Source of the DNA: Roseburia sp. CAG:10041_57
Lineage (GTDB): Bacteria > Bacillota > Clostridia > Lachnospirales > Lachnospiraceae
Direction: 5' to 3'
DNA length: 28,033 nucleotides
NCBI GenBank assembly: GCA_001916965.1
Contig: MNTL01000080.1
Location: 379-28,411, forward strand
The notes under the pieces were generated by a model. The model saw nothing but the letters and a program-made list of their open reading frames with translations, did no database searches and was not told the DNA's origin. Of this stretch, positions 15,924-23,606 are shown piece by piece (position 1 is the first letter of the stretch; each line of letters begins with the position of its first letter). The position numbers were made by a program, and so were the translations under genes.

Positions 15924-16084
15924 TAAAACTTAATTATGCAGAATACGATAGCTGCAGTCCTGACGATAAGAAAAAAAACATACAGAGAATGGTTGATAAA
16001 TGCTCAGCTCTGGGTGAGGACAAAGTAGTTGTCCCCAAAGGAAACATAAAATTGGAGAAAATGATTGTTTACCACGTGACATAA
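15920..16084 (+). pseudogene. N-terminal fragment of a GH28-like (polygalacturonase-type) gene
   Basis: The ATGA overlap with the GH2 stop shows it was translationally coupled. The 54 codons read MIKLNYAEYDSCSPDDKKKN, then IQRMVDKCSALGEDKVVVPK and GN. This matches the opening coil of right-handed beta-helix pectin enzymes, where DxxAIQxAIDxCxxxGGGxVxVPxG is typical. After VPKGN the sequence turns into unrelated residues (IKLEKMIVYHVT) and stops at 16082-16084, only a few bases before the antitoxin promoter. Roughly 400 or more residues are missing. The fragment supports a uronate- or pectin-related role for the ancestral operon. The GH28 call rests on a short match. Confidence 0.55.
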
Positions 16085-16087
16085 TTA

Positions 16088-16103
16088 TGCTATAATAATA
16101 GCA
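16088..16103. promoter_or_regulatory. Operator palindrome over the antitoxin -10
   Basis: TGCTAT-AATA-ATAGCA is a near-perfect inverted repeat that contains TATAAT (16091-16096). It lies 27 bases before the antitoxin ATG. Phd/YefM proteins repress their own promoters by binding such short palindromes, so this is the likely autoregulatory site. Confidence 0.65.
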
Positions 16104-16130
16104 CAATATGAGAAAAGTGAGGTGTCTATT

Positions 16131-16397
16131 ATGCCAACAATTATGCCAATTAGAGATTTAAGAAATACCAGTGAAATTTCAGAATTAGCACATAGAAAGC
16201 AGGAACCAATCTTTATTACAAAAAATGGATATAGTGATTTGGTGGTAATGAGTGCTGAATTATATGAACGTTTTGCAAAGATAAATAGAATTGACCAGGC
16301 TATACTCGAAGCAGAGACAGAGGTTGAAGAGGGAGCCGAACCAATATCCTTAGATAGTGCAATAGAAAGATTGAACAAGAAACATGAAAGCAGTTAA
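16131..16397 (+). CDS. Phd/YefM-family antitoxin without a neighbouring toxin
   Basis: The 88-residue protein opens with MPTIMPIRDLRNTSEISELA, then HRKQEPIFITKNGYSDLVVM and SAELYERF, the standard Phd/YefM DNA-binding fold. Its C-terminal tail (ILEAETEVEEGAEPISLDSA) is the part that would wrap a RelE/ParE-type toxin. I start at ATG 16131, with AGTGAGG upstream; a GTG nine bases earlier is less likely. The stop is followed at once by a terminator and a different gene, so the usual overlapping toxin gene is missing. It may be a toxin-loss remnant, an anti-addiction antitoxin or a simple repressor. Confidence 0.9.
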   Translation: MPTIMPIRDLRNTSEISELAHRKQEPIFITKNGYSDLVVMSAELYERFAKINRIDQAILEAETEVEEGAEPISLDSAIERLNKKHESS

Positions 16398-16417
16398 TAG
16401 CGATATTGACTGCTTTT
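16386..16417 (+). terminator. Terminator after the antitoxin gene
   Basis: GAAAGCAGT overlaps the final codons of the antitoxin gene and pairs with ACTGCTTTTC about 14 bases later, ending in a short T-run. A terminator this close to the stop leaves no room for a co-transcribed toxin. Confidence 0.6.
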
Positions 16418-16442
16418 CTGCTATAACATTTCAGGAGGTTTT

Positions 16443-17092
16443 ATGATCTTAACTTCCGCTATCTTTCCAGACAGGTAGGTGTGGACAGAATGAGCTGGCG
16501 CTATGATCCGATATTTATTTCACAGAAATATTCAGTTTCGTATCACATAGAGCGGTTTGAGCAAATGGCAGAGGATTTGCAGGGCTATACGAGACAATGC
16601 GTCGTCAGCTTTATTGACCTGTATGAGAAAACGAAGCGTAACTTTCCACAGGCAAGAAGAGTGACGGCGGCTCAACAGGAGCAGCTTATAGAGGCTTTTT
16701 CCAAAATAGCGGCAGCAAAAGGCATGCAGATACATCTGTGCTGCGAGGATAGAGCATTGACCAAAGCAAATGTGGATGCTGACGGATGCCTTTCGCAGAC
16801 GGTGCTGGAGCGTGCGATAGGCTCTGCTTTGCATGTCCCGAAGAAGAAAATGGCGAGAGATGCCTGCTCCTGCTTGTTGGGAGCTGATATTGGGATGTAT
16901 AATACATGTGGACATGGTTGTCTGTATTGTTATGCCAATTATGATAATGAAAGTGTCAGGGTAAACAGAAAACTGCATGATCCGGCTTCTCCGCTTCTGA
17001 TTGGGCATCTGCATGAGACAGATATCATAAAGGAAGCAGAGCAGAAGCTGTGGCAGGATGGACAGCTTAGTTTTTTTCAAATGGGATTTTAA
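16443..17092 (+). pseudogene. DUF1848 family gene missing about 100 N-terminal residues
   Basis: DUF1848 proteins are usually about 300 residues. AGGAGG and ATG 16443 begin MILTS, compatible with the family start, but the frame closes at TAG 16476-16478. The family sequence is instead found in another register from about 16451: FRYLSRQVGVDRMSWRYDPI, YTRQCVVSFIDLYEKTKRNF, then the cysteine cluster CSCLLGADIGMYNTCGHGCL YCYANYD, ending near QLSFF. A deletion of roughly 300 bases seems to join the first codons to the rest out of frame. A product of 203 residues could start at GTG 16481 but has no suitable ribosome site. The Cys motifs suggest a metal or Fe-S protein; function is unknown. Confidence 0.7.
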
Positions 17093-17117
17093 AAAGCTAA
17101 TACAGAAAGGTATGGTT

Positions 17118-17747
17118 ATGATTATGACGAAACAGGAGAAAATTGAGCGTTTTCGTAAAATGAATGAAACAATAGAGAAAGGACAGATCGTGTGTGCGGG
17201 TTCTTCCCTGATGGAAATGTTTCCGGTAGAGAAGTTCGTGCAGGAGGACAAGCTGGATATTGTGATTTATAATCGTGGAATCGGTGGCTTTGTGACACAG
17301 GAGCTGCTTGACAACATAGATGTCTGCATATTGGATCTGGCGCCAAGGCGGCTTTTCATCAATATTGGAACTAATGATCTGAGTGATCCTGCAATTTCAA
17401 TAGAGGATATGATTGCAAACTATGATAAGATTCTGACAATCGTGCAAGACAAATTGCCGGATATTGACATATATATGATGGCATATTATCCGATTAATTA
17501 TGATGCTGCCACAGAAGAGATGAAGCCCTGTCTTCTGATTCGCACCAATGACAAAATCGCCCAGGCAAATGAGGCAGTGCGTACGCTGGCAAAGGCACAT
17601 CATGCCCACTATATAGATATCAATGCGCCGCTCAAGGATGAGCAGGGCAATCTGAAAGCAGAGTATACAATAGAGGGCATGCATATAAAAGAGCAGGGCT
17701 ATCGTGCAATCTTTGATTCCTTTATAAAATATGCATTAGAGGACTGA
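17118..17747 (+). CDS. SGNH/GDSL-family hydrolase
   Basis: The 209-residue cytosolic protein has all SGNH blocks: CAGSSLME (block I, nucleophile Ser30), NRGIGG (block II Gly), INIGTNDL (block III Asn) and EGMHIKEQGY (block V, catalytic His with Glu in place of the common Asp two residues before Met). Such enzymes are esterases or deacetylases, often acting on acetylated sugars or lipids; the substrate is unknown. AGAAAGG (17104-17110) gives best spacing to ATG 17118; ATG 17112 or 17124 are alternatives. Its 3' end overlaps a convergent kinase gene by 26 bases. Confidence 0.88.
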   Translation: MIMTKQEKIERFRKMNETIEKGQIVCAGSSLMEMFPVEKFVQEDKLDIVIYNRGIGGFVTQELLDNIDVCILDLAPRRLFINIGTNDLSDPAISIEDMIANYDKILTIVQDKLPDIDIYMMAYYPINYDAATEEMKPCLLIRTNDKIAQANEAVRTLAKAHHAHYIDINAPLKDEQGNLKAEYTIEGMHIKEQGYRAIFDSFIKYALED

Positions 17748-18249
17748 TGGCTGATTCATAGTCATCGTCAATCAGTGTGTAATCCAGATGATTCTGTATA
17801 CAGCCATTTAAGAACATCTGGTTATCATTTCTGATATTTTGTAAAGTACAATAGTCATCATCAAGTCTGTTTTCGATACAGGAAGCGAAACTGAGAATAT
17901 GATCAAAATGATTATCGATATATCTGTCGCTCATGCACAGGCAGATATATCGAATGTTTCGCAGATATTCCTCATCAAAATCTTTCTGCCAGTCAAAAGG
18001 GATGTAACATCCTTCAATTATCATATTCTGTTTATTTTCAATAGCAGTTTTTGCCATTTCCCTGATTACAGGCCACAGATAGTCTGTCAATTCCTGGTCA
18101 TTGTCAGGTGTCAGATCGGTATAATGACTTCTGATCAGTCCCATTTTGAGATGATCCTGACAAAAGTAAGGGATTTTGTATTTTTCCATTAATTTCTGCG
18201 CCAGTCTCGTCTTGCCTGTATGAGTTGCACCGGTAATAAAAAGTATCAC
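17722..18249 (-). CDS. P-loop kinase-like NTPase
   Basis: The 175-residue protein begins with strand and Walker A: MILFITGATHTGKT (Lys13). YFCQDHLKMGLI and MIIEGCYIPFDWQKDF look like the substrate-side segments of small-molecule kinases (adenylate-kinase or shikimate-kinase fold, 2-phosphoglycerate-kinase-like). I prefer GTG 18249, which has AGAGG (plus 18258-18262) 8 bases upstream. A GTG nine bases earlier (18258) would overlap that site. The substrate is unknown. The gene converges on the SGNH gene with a 26-base overlap, so neither has its own intergenic terminator. Confidence 0.75.
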   Translation of the reverse strand: MILFITGATHTGKTRLAQKLMEKYKIPYFCQDHLKMGLIRSHYTDLTPDNDQELTDYLWPVIREMAKTAIENKQNMIIEGCYIPFDWQKDFDEEYLRNIRYICLCMSDRYIDNHFDHILSFASCIENRLDDDYCTLQNIRNDNQMFLNGCIQNHLDYTLIDDDYESAISPLMHIL

Positions 18250-18486
18250 ACTATTCACCTCTTGTTAAATCTGTACAATTCTGTATTCATAATATTGTGT
18301 TTCGCAAATGTTTACATATAATTCTATCTTAAATAATATGCTTCATAGAATCAAGATGTATGTTTTTCATGAAGCTGGTAATTCTATAAAGAAGTATGAA
18401 AATGAAGATTAGAATGACCGAGTATGAATGACTTTTTCTAAAACAGTCAGGGCAAAATAGCAAAAATAGAATAAAAATAAACTACA

Positions 18487-18505
18487 AACGTTCATAAAAC
18501 GTCAT
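18487..18505 (+). promoter_or_regulatory. Direct-repeat operator candidate upstream of fruK (FruR or CcpA)
   Basis: AACGTTCAT (18487-18495) and AACGTCAT (18498-18505) repeat at an 11-base period, about one helical turn, as expected for DeoR-type regulators such as FruR. ACAAACGTTCATA also partly matches the catabolite-responsive element around the central CG. The rest of 18250-18486 is AT-rich with no gene or further motif that I can defend. Confidence 0.45.
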
Positions 18506-18543
18506 AATATACAAAAAATAAAAGAAAATTTGTGAATTAGTAC

Positions 18544-18574
18544 GATTGAATATGATTGAATATGATTGTAGAAT
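18544..18574 (+). promoter_or_regulatory. fruK promoter within 10-bp tandem repeats
   Basis: TTGAAT (18546-18551), a 17-base spacer and TAGAAT (18569-18574) form the promoter of the fructose cluster. The same stretch is two and a half exact copies of GATTGAATAT (18544-18568). The repeat period is one turn of the helix, so it may also be a protein-binding array that covers the -35 to -10 region. Confidence 0.6.
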
Positions 18575-18607
18575 AAAATCAACAAATGCAGAGAGGAGGA
18601 CAGGCAA

Positions 18608-19519
18608 ATGATTTATACAGTAACGTTCAATCCGTCATTGGATTATATCGTGGCGGTAGATGATCTGAAATTGGGGGCCACGAACAGAACATCTTATGAA
18701 CAGATGCTGGCAGGAGGCAAAGGAATTAATGTATCCTATGTGCTGAAGAATCTGGGAGTGGACAGTACAGCACTTGGATTCATGGCGGGCTTCGTTGGAG
18801 AAGAGATCAGGAGACGGATTCAGGAGGAAGGAATCCATGCTGATTTCCTGATGCTGGATGAGGGTGTATCCAGAATTAATGTAAAGATCAGAAATATCGA
18901 CGGAACCGAAATTAATGGTATGGGTCCGGATATTCCAAAGGATAAAGTGGATGAGCTGATGCAGAAGATTCACACATTGAAACAGGGTGATATGCTGATA
19001 CTGGCAGGCAGTATCCCAAAGTCTATGCCGGATACCATTTATATGGATATTATGGCGCAGTTGCAGGATAAGGGTATTGATATTGTAGTAGATGCTACAG
19101 GGGATCTTCTGATGAAGGTTCTGCCATATCATCCATTCCTTGTAAAACCGAATAACCACGAGTTAGGAGAGCTCTTCGGGGTAGAGTTAAAGACCAGAGA
19201 AGAGGTTGTGCCTTATGCAAGAAAGTTGCAGGAGCAGGGAGCACGCAACGTACTGGTATCTATGGCAGGAGAAGGCGCAGTTCTGCTGGATGAGAAGGGA
19301 ACAGGGCATATGAGCGAAGCACCCAAGGGCAAGGTCGTGAATGCAGTAGGCGCAGGTGATTCCATGGTAGCAGGCTTCGTAGCAGGTTATCAGGAGTCGG
19401 GCGATTATGAGTACGCATTCCATATGGGATTGTCTGCCGGAAGTGCCAGTGCTTTTTCAGAGAATCTGGCAACAGCAGAAGAAGTAAAGAATTTATTTAA
19501 CACCATTCATAAAAAATAA
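18608..19519 (+). CDS. fruK: 1-phosphofructokinase
   Basis: The 303-residue PfkB-family kinase converts fructose-1-phosphate and ATP to fructose-1,6-bisphosphate. It starts MIYTVTFNPSLDYIVAVDDL with LAGGKGINVSYVLKNLG (PfkB motif 1, sugar binding) and has VNAVGAGDSMVAGF (motif 2, general base Asp251). The length is that of FruK/LacC enzymes; the fructose EIIABC gene immediately downstream makes fruK the best choice over tagatose-6-phosphate kinase. AGAGGAGG precedes ATG 18608. It is first in fruK-fruA-ptsH-ptsI-fruR. Confidence 0.95.
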   Translation: MIYTVTFNPSLDYIVAVDDLKLGATNRTSYEQMLAGGKGINVSYVLKNLGVDSTALGFMAGFVGEEIRRRIQEEGIHADFLMLDEGVSRINVKIRNIDGTEINGMGPDIPKDKVDELMQKIHTLKQGDMLILAGSIPKSMPDTIYMDIMAQLQDKGIDIVVDATGDLLMKVLPYHPFLVKPNNHELGELFGVELKTREEVVPYARKLQEQGARNVLVSMAGEGAVLLDEKGTGHMSEAPKGKVVNAVGAGDSMVAGFVAGYQESGDYEYAFHMGLSAGSASAFSENLATAEEVKNLFNTIHKK

Positions 19520-19555
19520 CGTTCCACGCAAAAGGCGAAAACGGGGGTAGTGAAA

Positions 19556-21457
19556 ATGAGAATTACAGATTTATTGGATAAGAGAAGTATACAACTGGCA
19601 GCGGCGCCGGCAGATAAAGAGCATGCTCTGAAGCAGGCAGTTGCCTTGATGGAAGCAAGTGGTAAGCTGAGTGATGTTGCAGCCTATCAGAAACAGGTAT
19701 TTGCCAGAGAAGAAGAGTCAACAACAGGCATTGGAGAAGGGATTGCAATTCCACATGGTAAATGCGATGCGGTAAAGAAGCCGGGACTGGCAGCTATGGT
19801 CATTCCAAACGGAGTGGATTTTGATTCACTGGATGGAGAGCCGGTTACACTGCTTTTCCTGATCGCAGCACCGAATACCAAAGACAATGTGCATCTGGAT
19901 GTATTGAGCAAACTGTCAGTTATGCTGATGGATGAAGAGTTCACAGCAAAACTTCGTAATGCACAGAGTGTAGAAGAATTCTTACAGATCATTGATGCGG
20001 CAGATTCTGAGAAGGCAGGCATTGATGAGAGACTTCATACAGAACCCACAGTTCAGAGTAAGATTCTGGCAGTTACCTCCTGCCCCACAGGTATTGCACA
20101 TACTTATATGGCGGCAGAAGGACTGGAAAAGGCAGCACAGAAAGCAGGCTGTGCCATTAAGATAGAAACCAGAGGTTCCGGTGGAGCCAAGAATGTGCTG
20201 ACACAGCAGGAGATTGATGAAGCTGATTGTATCATCGTGGCAGCAGATGCCAAGGTTCCTATGGAAAGATTCGATGGCAAGCATGTGATTGAATGTCAGG
20301 TTTCCGATGGTATCAGCAAGGCAGATGAGCTGATTGCAAGAGCCTTAAAGAAGGATGCCCCTGTCTATAAGGCAGATACCAAGGTAGAAAATACACAGCG
20401 CAAAGGTAATTCAGACAGTGTAGCACATCGTATCTATATGCAGTTGATGAACGGTGTATCTCATATGCTTCCTTTCGTTGTTGGTGGTGGTATTCTGATC
20501 GCAATTGCATTCCTGATTGATGGTCAGTGCGTTGATATCAATGCTTTGACGGCAGAGGAGCGCAGCAATTTCGGTACAATCACACAGGCAGCAGCCTTTT
20601 TCAAAGGAATCGGTGGTGTTGCATTTGGACTGATGCTTCCAGTATTGGCAGGATTTATAGCGGAAGCCATTGCTGACAGACCTGGTCTTGCACTTGGTTT
20701 TGTAGGTGGTATGATCGCCGCAAATGGAAAGTCAGGTTTCCTTGGAGCTTTGGCAGCTGGTTTCCTTGCAGGATATGTGATTCTCTTATTAAAGAAGGTA
20801 TGTGACAAGCTGCCTGAGAGTCTGGAGAAACTTGCACCAGTGCTTTTTTACCCGGTATTTGGTATACTGATTATGGGTATTGGAATGAACTTCGTTGTAG
20901 AGCCTGTCATGGGTGCAATTAATACAGCCTTGAACTCAGGACTTGCAAGTATGAGCGGCACCAGCAAGATTTTACTTGGATTTATCCTTGGTGCAATGAT
21001 GTCTATTGATATGGGTGGCCCATTCAACAAGGCAGCTTATGTATTCGGTACAGCATCTATCGCAGCAGGTAACTATGAAATCATGGCTTCTGTTATGATC
21101 GGTGGTATGGTTCCTCCTTGTGCAATCGCACTTGCAACTTTACTTTTCAAAGACAAGTTTACAAAGGAAGAGAGACAGTCAGGACCGACTAACTTCATCA
21201 TGGGACTTGCATTTATTACAGAAGGTGCAATTCCTTATGCAGCATCCGATCCATTACATGTTCTTCCGGCATGTATCATCGGCGCAGGTATTGCAGGCGC
21301 ATTATCACAGGTATTTGGATGTACACTGATGGCTCCTCATGGTGGAATCTTCGTATTCCCTGTAGTTGGCAATGCATTACTATATCTGCTTGCACTTGTA
21401 ATCGGAACAGTGGTTTCCACATTTTTACTTGGACTCTTTAAGAAGAAGGTAGCATAG
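19556..21457 (+). CDS. fruA: PTS fructose-specific EIIABC component
   Basis: The 633-residue protein imports fructose with phosphorylation at C1. Order of domains: EIIA (1 to about 150, phospho-His67 in GEGIAIPHGK), EIIB (about 163-265, phospho-Cys176 in TSCPTGIAHTYMAAEGL) and membrane EIIC (about 290-633, starting HRIYMQLMNGVSHMLPFVVG, with GGPFNKAAY and EGAIPYAASDPLHVLP conserved in the fructose family). The HPr-like domain found in some FruB/FruA fusions is absent; ptsH follows instead. ATG 19556 is chosen over GTG 19550 because family members begin MRITDLL; GGGGG lies upstream. It follows fruK by 36 bases. Confidence 0.96.
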   Translation: MRITDLLDKRSIQLAAAPADKEHALKQAVALMEASGKLSDVAAYQKQVFAREEESTTGIGEGIAIPHGKCDAVKKPGLAAMVIPNGVDFDSLDGEPVTLLFLIAAPNTKDNVHLDVLSKLSVMLMDEEFTAKLRNAQSVEEFLQIIDAADSEKAGIDERLHTEPTVQSKILAVTSCPTGIAHTYMAAEGLEKAAQKAGCAIKIETRGSGGAKNVLTQQEIDEADCIIVAADAKVPMERFDGKHVIECQVSDGISKADELIARALKKDAPVYKADTKVENTQRKGNSDSVAHRIYMQLMNGVSHMLPFVVGGGILIAIAFLIDGQCVDINALTAEERSNFGTITQAAAFFKGIGGVAFGLMLPVLAGFIAEAIADRPGLALGFVGGMIAANGKSGFLGALAAGFLAGYVILLLKKVCDKLPESLEKLAPVLFYPVFGILIMGIGMNFVVEPVMGAINTALNSGLASMSGTSKILLGFILGAMMSIDMGGPFNKAAYVFGTASIAAGNYEIMASVMIGGMVPPCAIALATLLFKDKFTKEERQSGPTNFIMGLAFITEGAIPYAASDPLHVLPACIIGAGIAGALSQVFGCTLMAPHGGIFVFPVVGNALLYLLALVIGTVVSTFLLGLFKKKVA

Positions 21458-21469
21458 GAGAGGTTGCGA

Positions 21470-21533
21470 AACGGGAGTGGAGAAAGGCACGAATTGTGTG
21501 GATTTAGCAATGCAACACAGGTCCACTCTCGTT
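21470..21533 (+). promoter_or_regulatory. Intercistronic hairpin between fruA and ptsH
   Basis: AACGGGAGTGGA (21470-21481) and TCCACTCTCGTT (21522-21533) pair at 11 of 12 positions around a 40-base loop. No T-run follows directly, so it is less likely a terminator than an RNA-processing or stability element. The arm begins with GCGAAACG, shared with the hairpin before ptsI. Confidence 0.6.
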
Positions 21534-21582
21534 ACGTGAAAAAATATTAACTATATATATTAAAAAAGGAAAGGTGATTATT

Positions 21583-21840
21583 ATGAAGACATTATCATAT
21601 ACAATTAAGGATGAGCAGGGGATTCATGCAAGACCGGCAGGAGAGCTGGTTAAGGCTGCAAAGGGATTTGCAAGTGAGATTAAGATTGGCAAGGGCGATA
21701 ACATGGTAGATGCCAAGAAGATCTTCGGTATCATGGGACTTGGTGCTAAGAAGGGTGATACAGTAGAATTTACTTTCTCCGGCGAGGATGAAGAACAGGC
21801 ATACACTGCAATCAGTGATTTCATGAGCGCAAACCTGTAA
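21583..21840 (+). CDS. ptsH: HPr-family phosphocarrier with Lys at position 46
   Basis: The 85-residue phosphocarrier has the EI phosphorylation site His15 in QGIHARPAGE. The regulatory region reads DAKKIFGIMGLG: the residue aligned with Ser46 (AKS in other HPr proteins) is Lys46. This protein can therefore carry phosphate to FruA but should not be a substrate of HPr kinase, and so should not serve as CcpA co-repressor. Crh is the opposite case (His lost, Ser kept). ATG 21583 has AAAGGAAAGG upstream. It sits between fruA and ptsI and is probably dedicated to this cluster, with a standard HPr expected elsewhere in the genome. Confidence 0.92.
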   Translation: MKTLSYTIKDEQGIHARPAGELVKAAKGFASEIKIGKGDNMVDAKKIFGIMGLGAKKGDTVEFTFSGEDEEQAYTAISDFMSANL

Positions 21841-21867
21841 TGATTCCAACGTAAAACAGTATAACTA

Positions 21868-21910
21868 GCGAAACGCGCGGCAATTCCCCTCCACCCACGA
21901 TGCGTTTCGC
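21868..21910 (+). promoter_or_regulatory. Intercistronic hairpin between ptsH and ptsI
   Basis: GCGAAACGC (21868-21876) and GCGTTTCGC (21902-21910) are perfectly complementary around a 25-base loop. No U-tract follows, so transcription should read through into ptsI. Together with the hairpin upstream of ptsH, it leaves the short HPr message flanked by stems on both sides. Confidence 0.65.
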
Positions 21911-21942
21911 GTCCCACCTTTATATAGAAAAGAGGAATGAAT

Positions 21943-23577
21943 ATGCAAGTATGTCATGGAAAGAGCGTTTTTGGCGGTATTGCGATAGGTAAGCTTTGGG
22001 TATTTGCCAAGAAAGAGCATCAGATCGTAAGAGTTAAAGTGCAGAATCCCGAAGAGGAACTTGCACGTTTCGAGAAGGCAAAAGAAGAAGCAGTGAAACA
22101 ACTGCAGAAACTATATGATAAGGCATGCAAAGAAGTCGGTGAAGCCAATGCAGCTATTTTTGAGATTCATCAGATGATGCTGGATGATGAGGACTATACA
22201 GATTCTGTTCACAATATCATTACTTCACAGCAGGTTAATGCAGAATATGCAGTTGGTGTTACCGCTGATAATTTTGCCAATATGTTCGCTGCAATGGATG
22301 ATGAGTATATGAAAGCCAGAGCAGCAGATGTAAGAGATATTTCAGAACGCCTCGTTTCTATATTAAAGGGCAGTGGCAGTGGAGAACTGAACACAGGCGA
22401 ACCGGTCATTGTTATTGCAGAAGACTTGGCTCCCTCAGAGACAGTACAGCTCGATAAGGATAAGATTCTTTCTTTCGTTACAGTGCATGGTTCCGTAAAT
22501 TCCCACACGGCGATACTTGCCAGAACCATGAGTATTCCTGCACTTGTCAGTACACAGGAACTTAAATTGAGTGAAGAACTCAATGGCAAAGAAGCTATCG
22601 TGGATGGTTTTGAGGGTGTCATTTATATTGAACCGGATGAGCAGACCAGAGCTGCTTTGGAGAAGAAAAAGGCAGAAGAAGATGAGAAGAAGAAGCTGCT
22701 TCTGGATCTGAAGGGTAAGGAAGATATTACACTAGACGGACACAAGATTATGCTGTATGCTAATATCGGTAATACGGGCGACCTGGCTATGGTGTTAAAA
22801 AATGATGCCAGTGGTATCGGTCTGTTCCGTAGTGAATTTATTTATCTTGGCAGTGAGAATTTCCCGACAGAGAATGAACAGTTCCAAATCTATAAGTCAG
22901 TAGCAGAGACAATGGCGGGGAAGCGTGTCATTATCAGAACTCTGGACATTGGAGCTGATAAGAAAGTAGATTATTTCAATCTGGATCAGGAAGAGAATCC
23001 TGCAATGGGATATCGTGCGATCCGCATCTGTCTGTCACAGCCTGAGATATTCAAGACACAGCTTCGTGCAATCCTTCGTGCCAGTGTATATGGCAATATC
23101 GCTGTAATGTACCCTATGATCACATCTGTAGGTGAGGTTCATCGCATCAAGGAGATTATGGAAGAGGTCAAGCAGGAACTTGACAGTCAGCAGATTGCAT
23201 ATGGTGATGTGATGCAGGGTGTTATGATCGAGACTCCGGCAGCAGTCATGATCAGTGAGGAACTGGCGAAAGAAGTAGATTTCTTCAGTATTGGTACGAA
23301 TGATCTGACCCAGTACACACTTGCAATAGACAGGCAGAATCCGAAGCTGGATGCCTTTTATGATGCTCATCATCCCGCTGTACTGCGTATGATTCGGATG
23401 ACGGTTGAGAATGCACACAAGGCTGGTATCTGGTGTGGCATCTGTGGTGAACTTGGCGCAGATACAACTCTGACAGAACAATTCCTGCGCATGGGTGTAG
23501 ATGAACTGTCAGTTTCACCGGGGCGTGTATTACCAATCAGAAAGATTATCAGGGAATCCAATTTGCAGAACGCATAA
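21943..23577 (+). CDS. ptsI: PTS enzyme I (phosphoenolpyruvate-protein phosphotransferase)
   Basis: The 544-residue enzyme I autophosphorylates with PEP and passes the phosphate to HPr. The phospho-His is His188 in GSVNSHTAILARTMSIPAL. PEP-binding landmarks are GIGLFRSEFIYL, IIRTLDIGADKK, FFSIGTNDLTQYTLAIDR, and the C-terminal GICGELG with Cys501 and SVSPGRVLPIRK. The length is slightly below the usual 570. ATG 21943 is chosen because AGAGGA (21931-21936) is too close to ATG 21937. The next gene, fruR, starts 29 bases later. Whether this is the only enzyme I of the cell cannot be told from the window. Confidence 0.96.
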   Translation: MQVCHGKSVFGGIAIGKLWVFAKKEHQIVRVKVQNPEEELARFEKAKEEAVKQLQKLYDKACKEVGEANAAIFEIHQMMLDDEDYTDSVHNIITSQQVNAEYAVGVTADNFANMFAAMDDEYMKARAADVRDISERLVSILKGSGSGELNTGEPVIVIAEDLAPSETVQLDKDKILSFVTVHGSVNSHTAILARTMSIPALVSTQELKLSEELNGKEAIVDGFEGVIYIEPDEQTRAALEKKKAEEDEKKKLLLDLKGKEDITLDGHKIMLYANIGNTGDLAMVLKNDASGIGLFRSEFIYLGSENFPTENEQFQIYKSVAETMAGKRVIIRTLDIGADKKVDYFNLDQEENPAMGYRAIRICLSQPEIFKTQLRAILRASVYGNIAVMYPMITSVGEVHRIKEIMEEVKQELDSQQIAYGDVMQGVMIETPAAVMISEELAKEVDFFSIGTNDLTQYTLAIDRQNPKLDAFYDAHHPAVLRMIRMTVENAHKAGIWCGICGELGADTTLTEQFLRMGVDELSVSPGRVLPIRKIIRESNLQNA

Positions 23578-23606
23578 GGATATGTACGGAAAGGCATGGT
23601 TGTGAT

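Noticed and set aside
16532..17251. A 239-codon leftward frame opposite the DUF1848 gene
   Set aside because: It mirrors clear DUF1848 coding sequence on the other strand, has a Cys/Ser/His-rich composition typical of shadow frames, and matches no family I know.
18250..18486. Small gene or RNA in the AT-rich region before fruK
   Set aside because: No frame with a ribosome site and no stable stem stands out; only the repeats closer to the promoter could be supported.
18544..18568. GATTGAATAT repeats as the start of a CRISPR-like or replication iteron array
   Set aside because: There are only two and a half 10-base copies without spacers, and they coincide with the fruK promoter.
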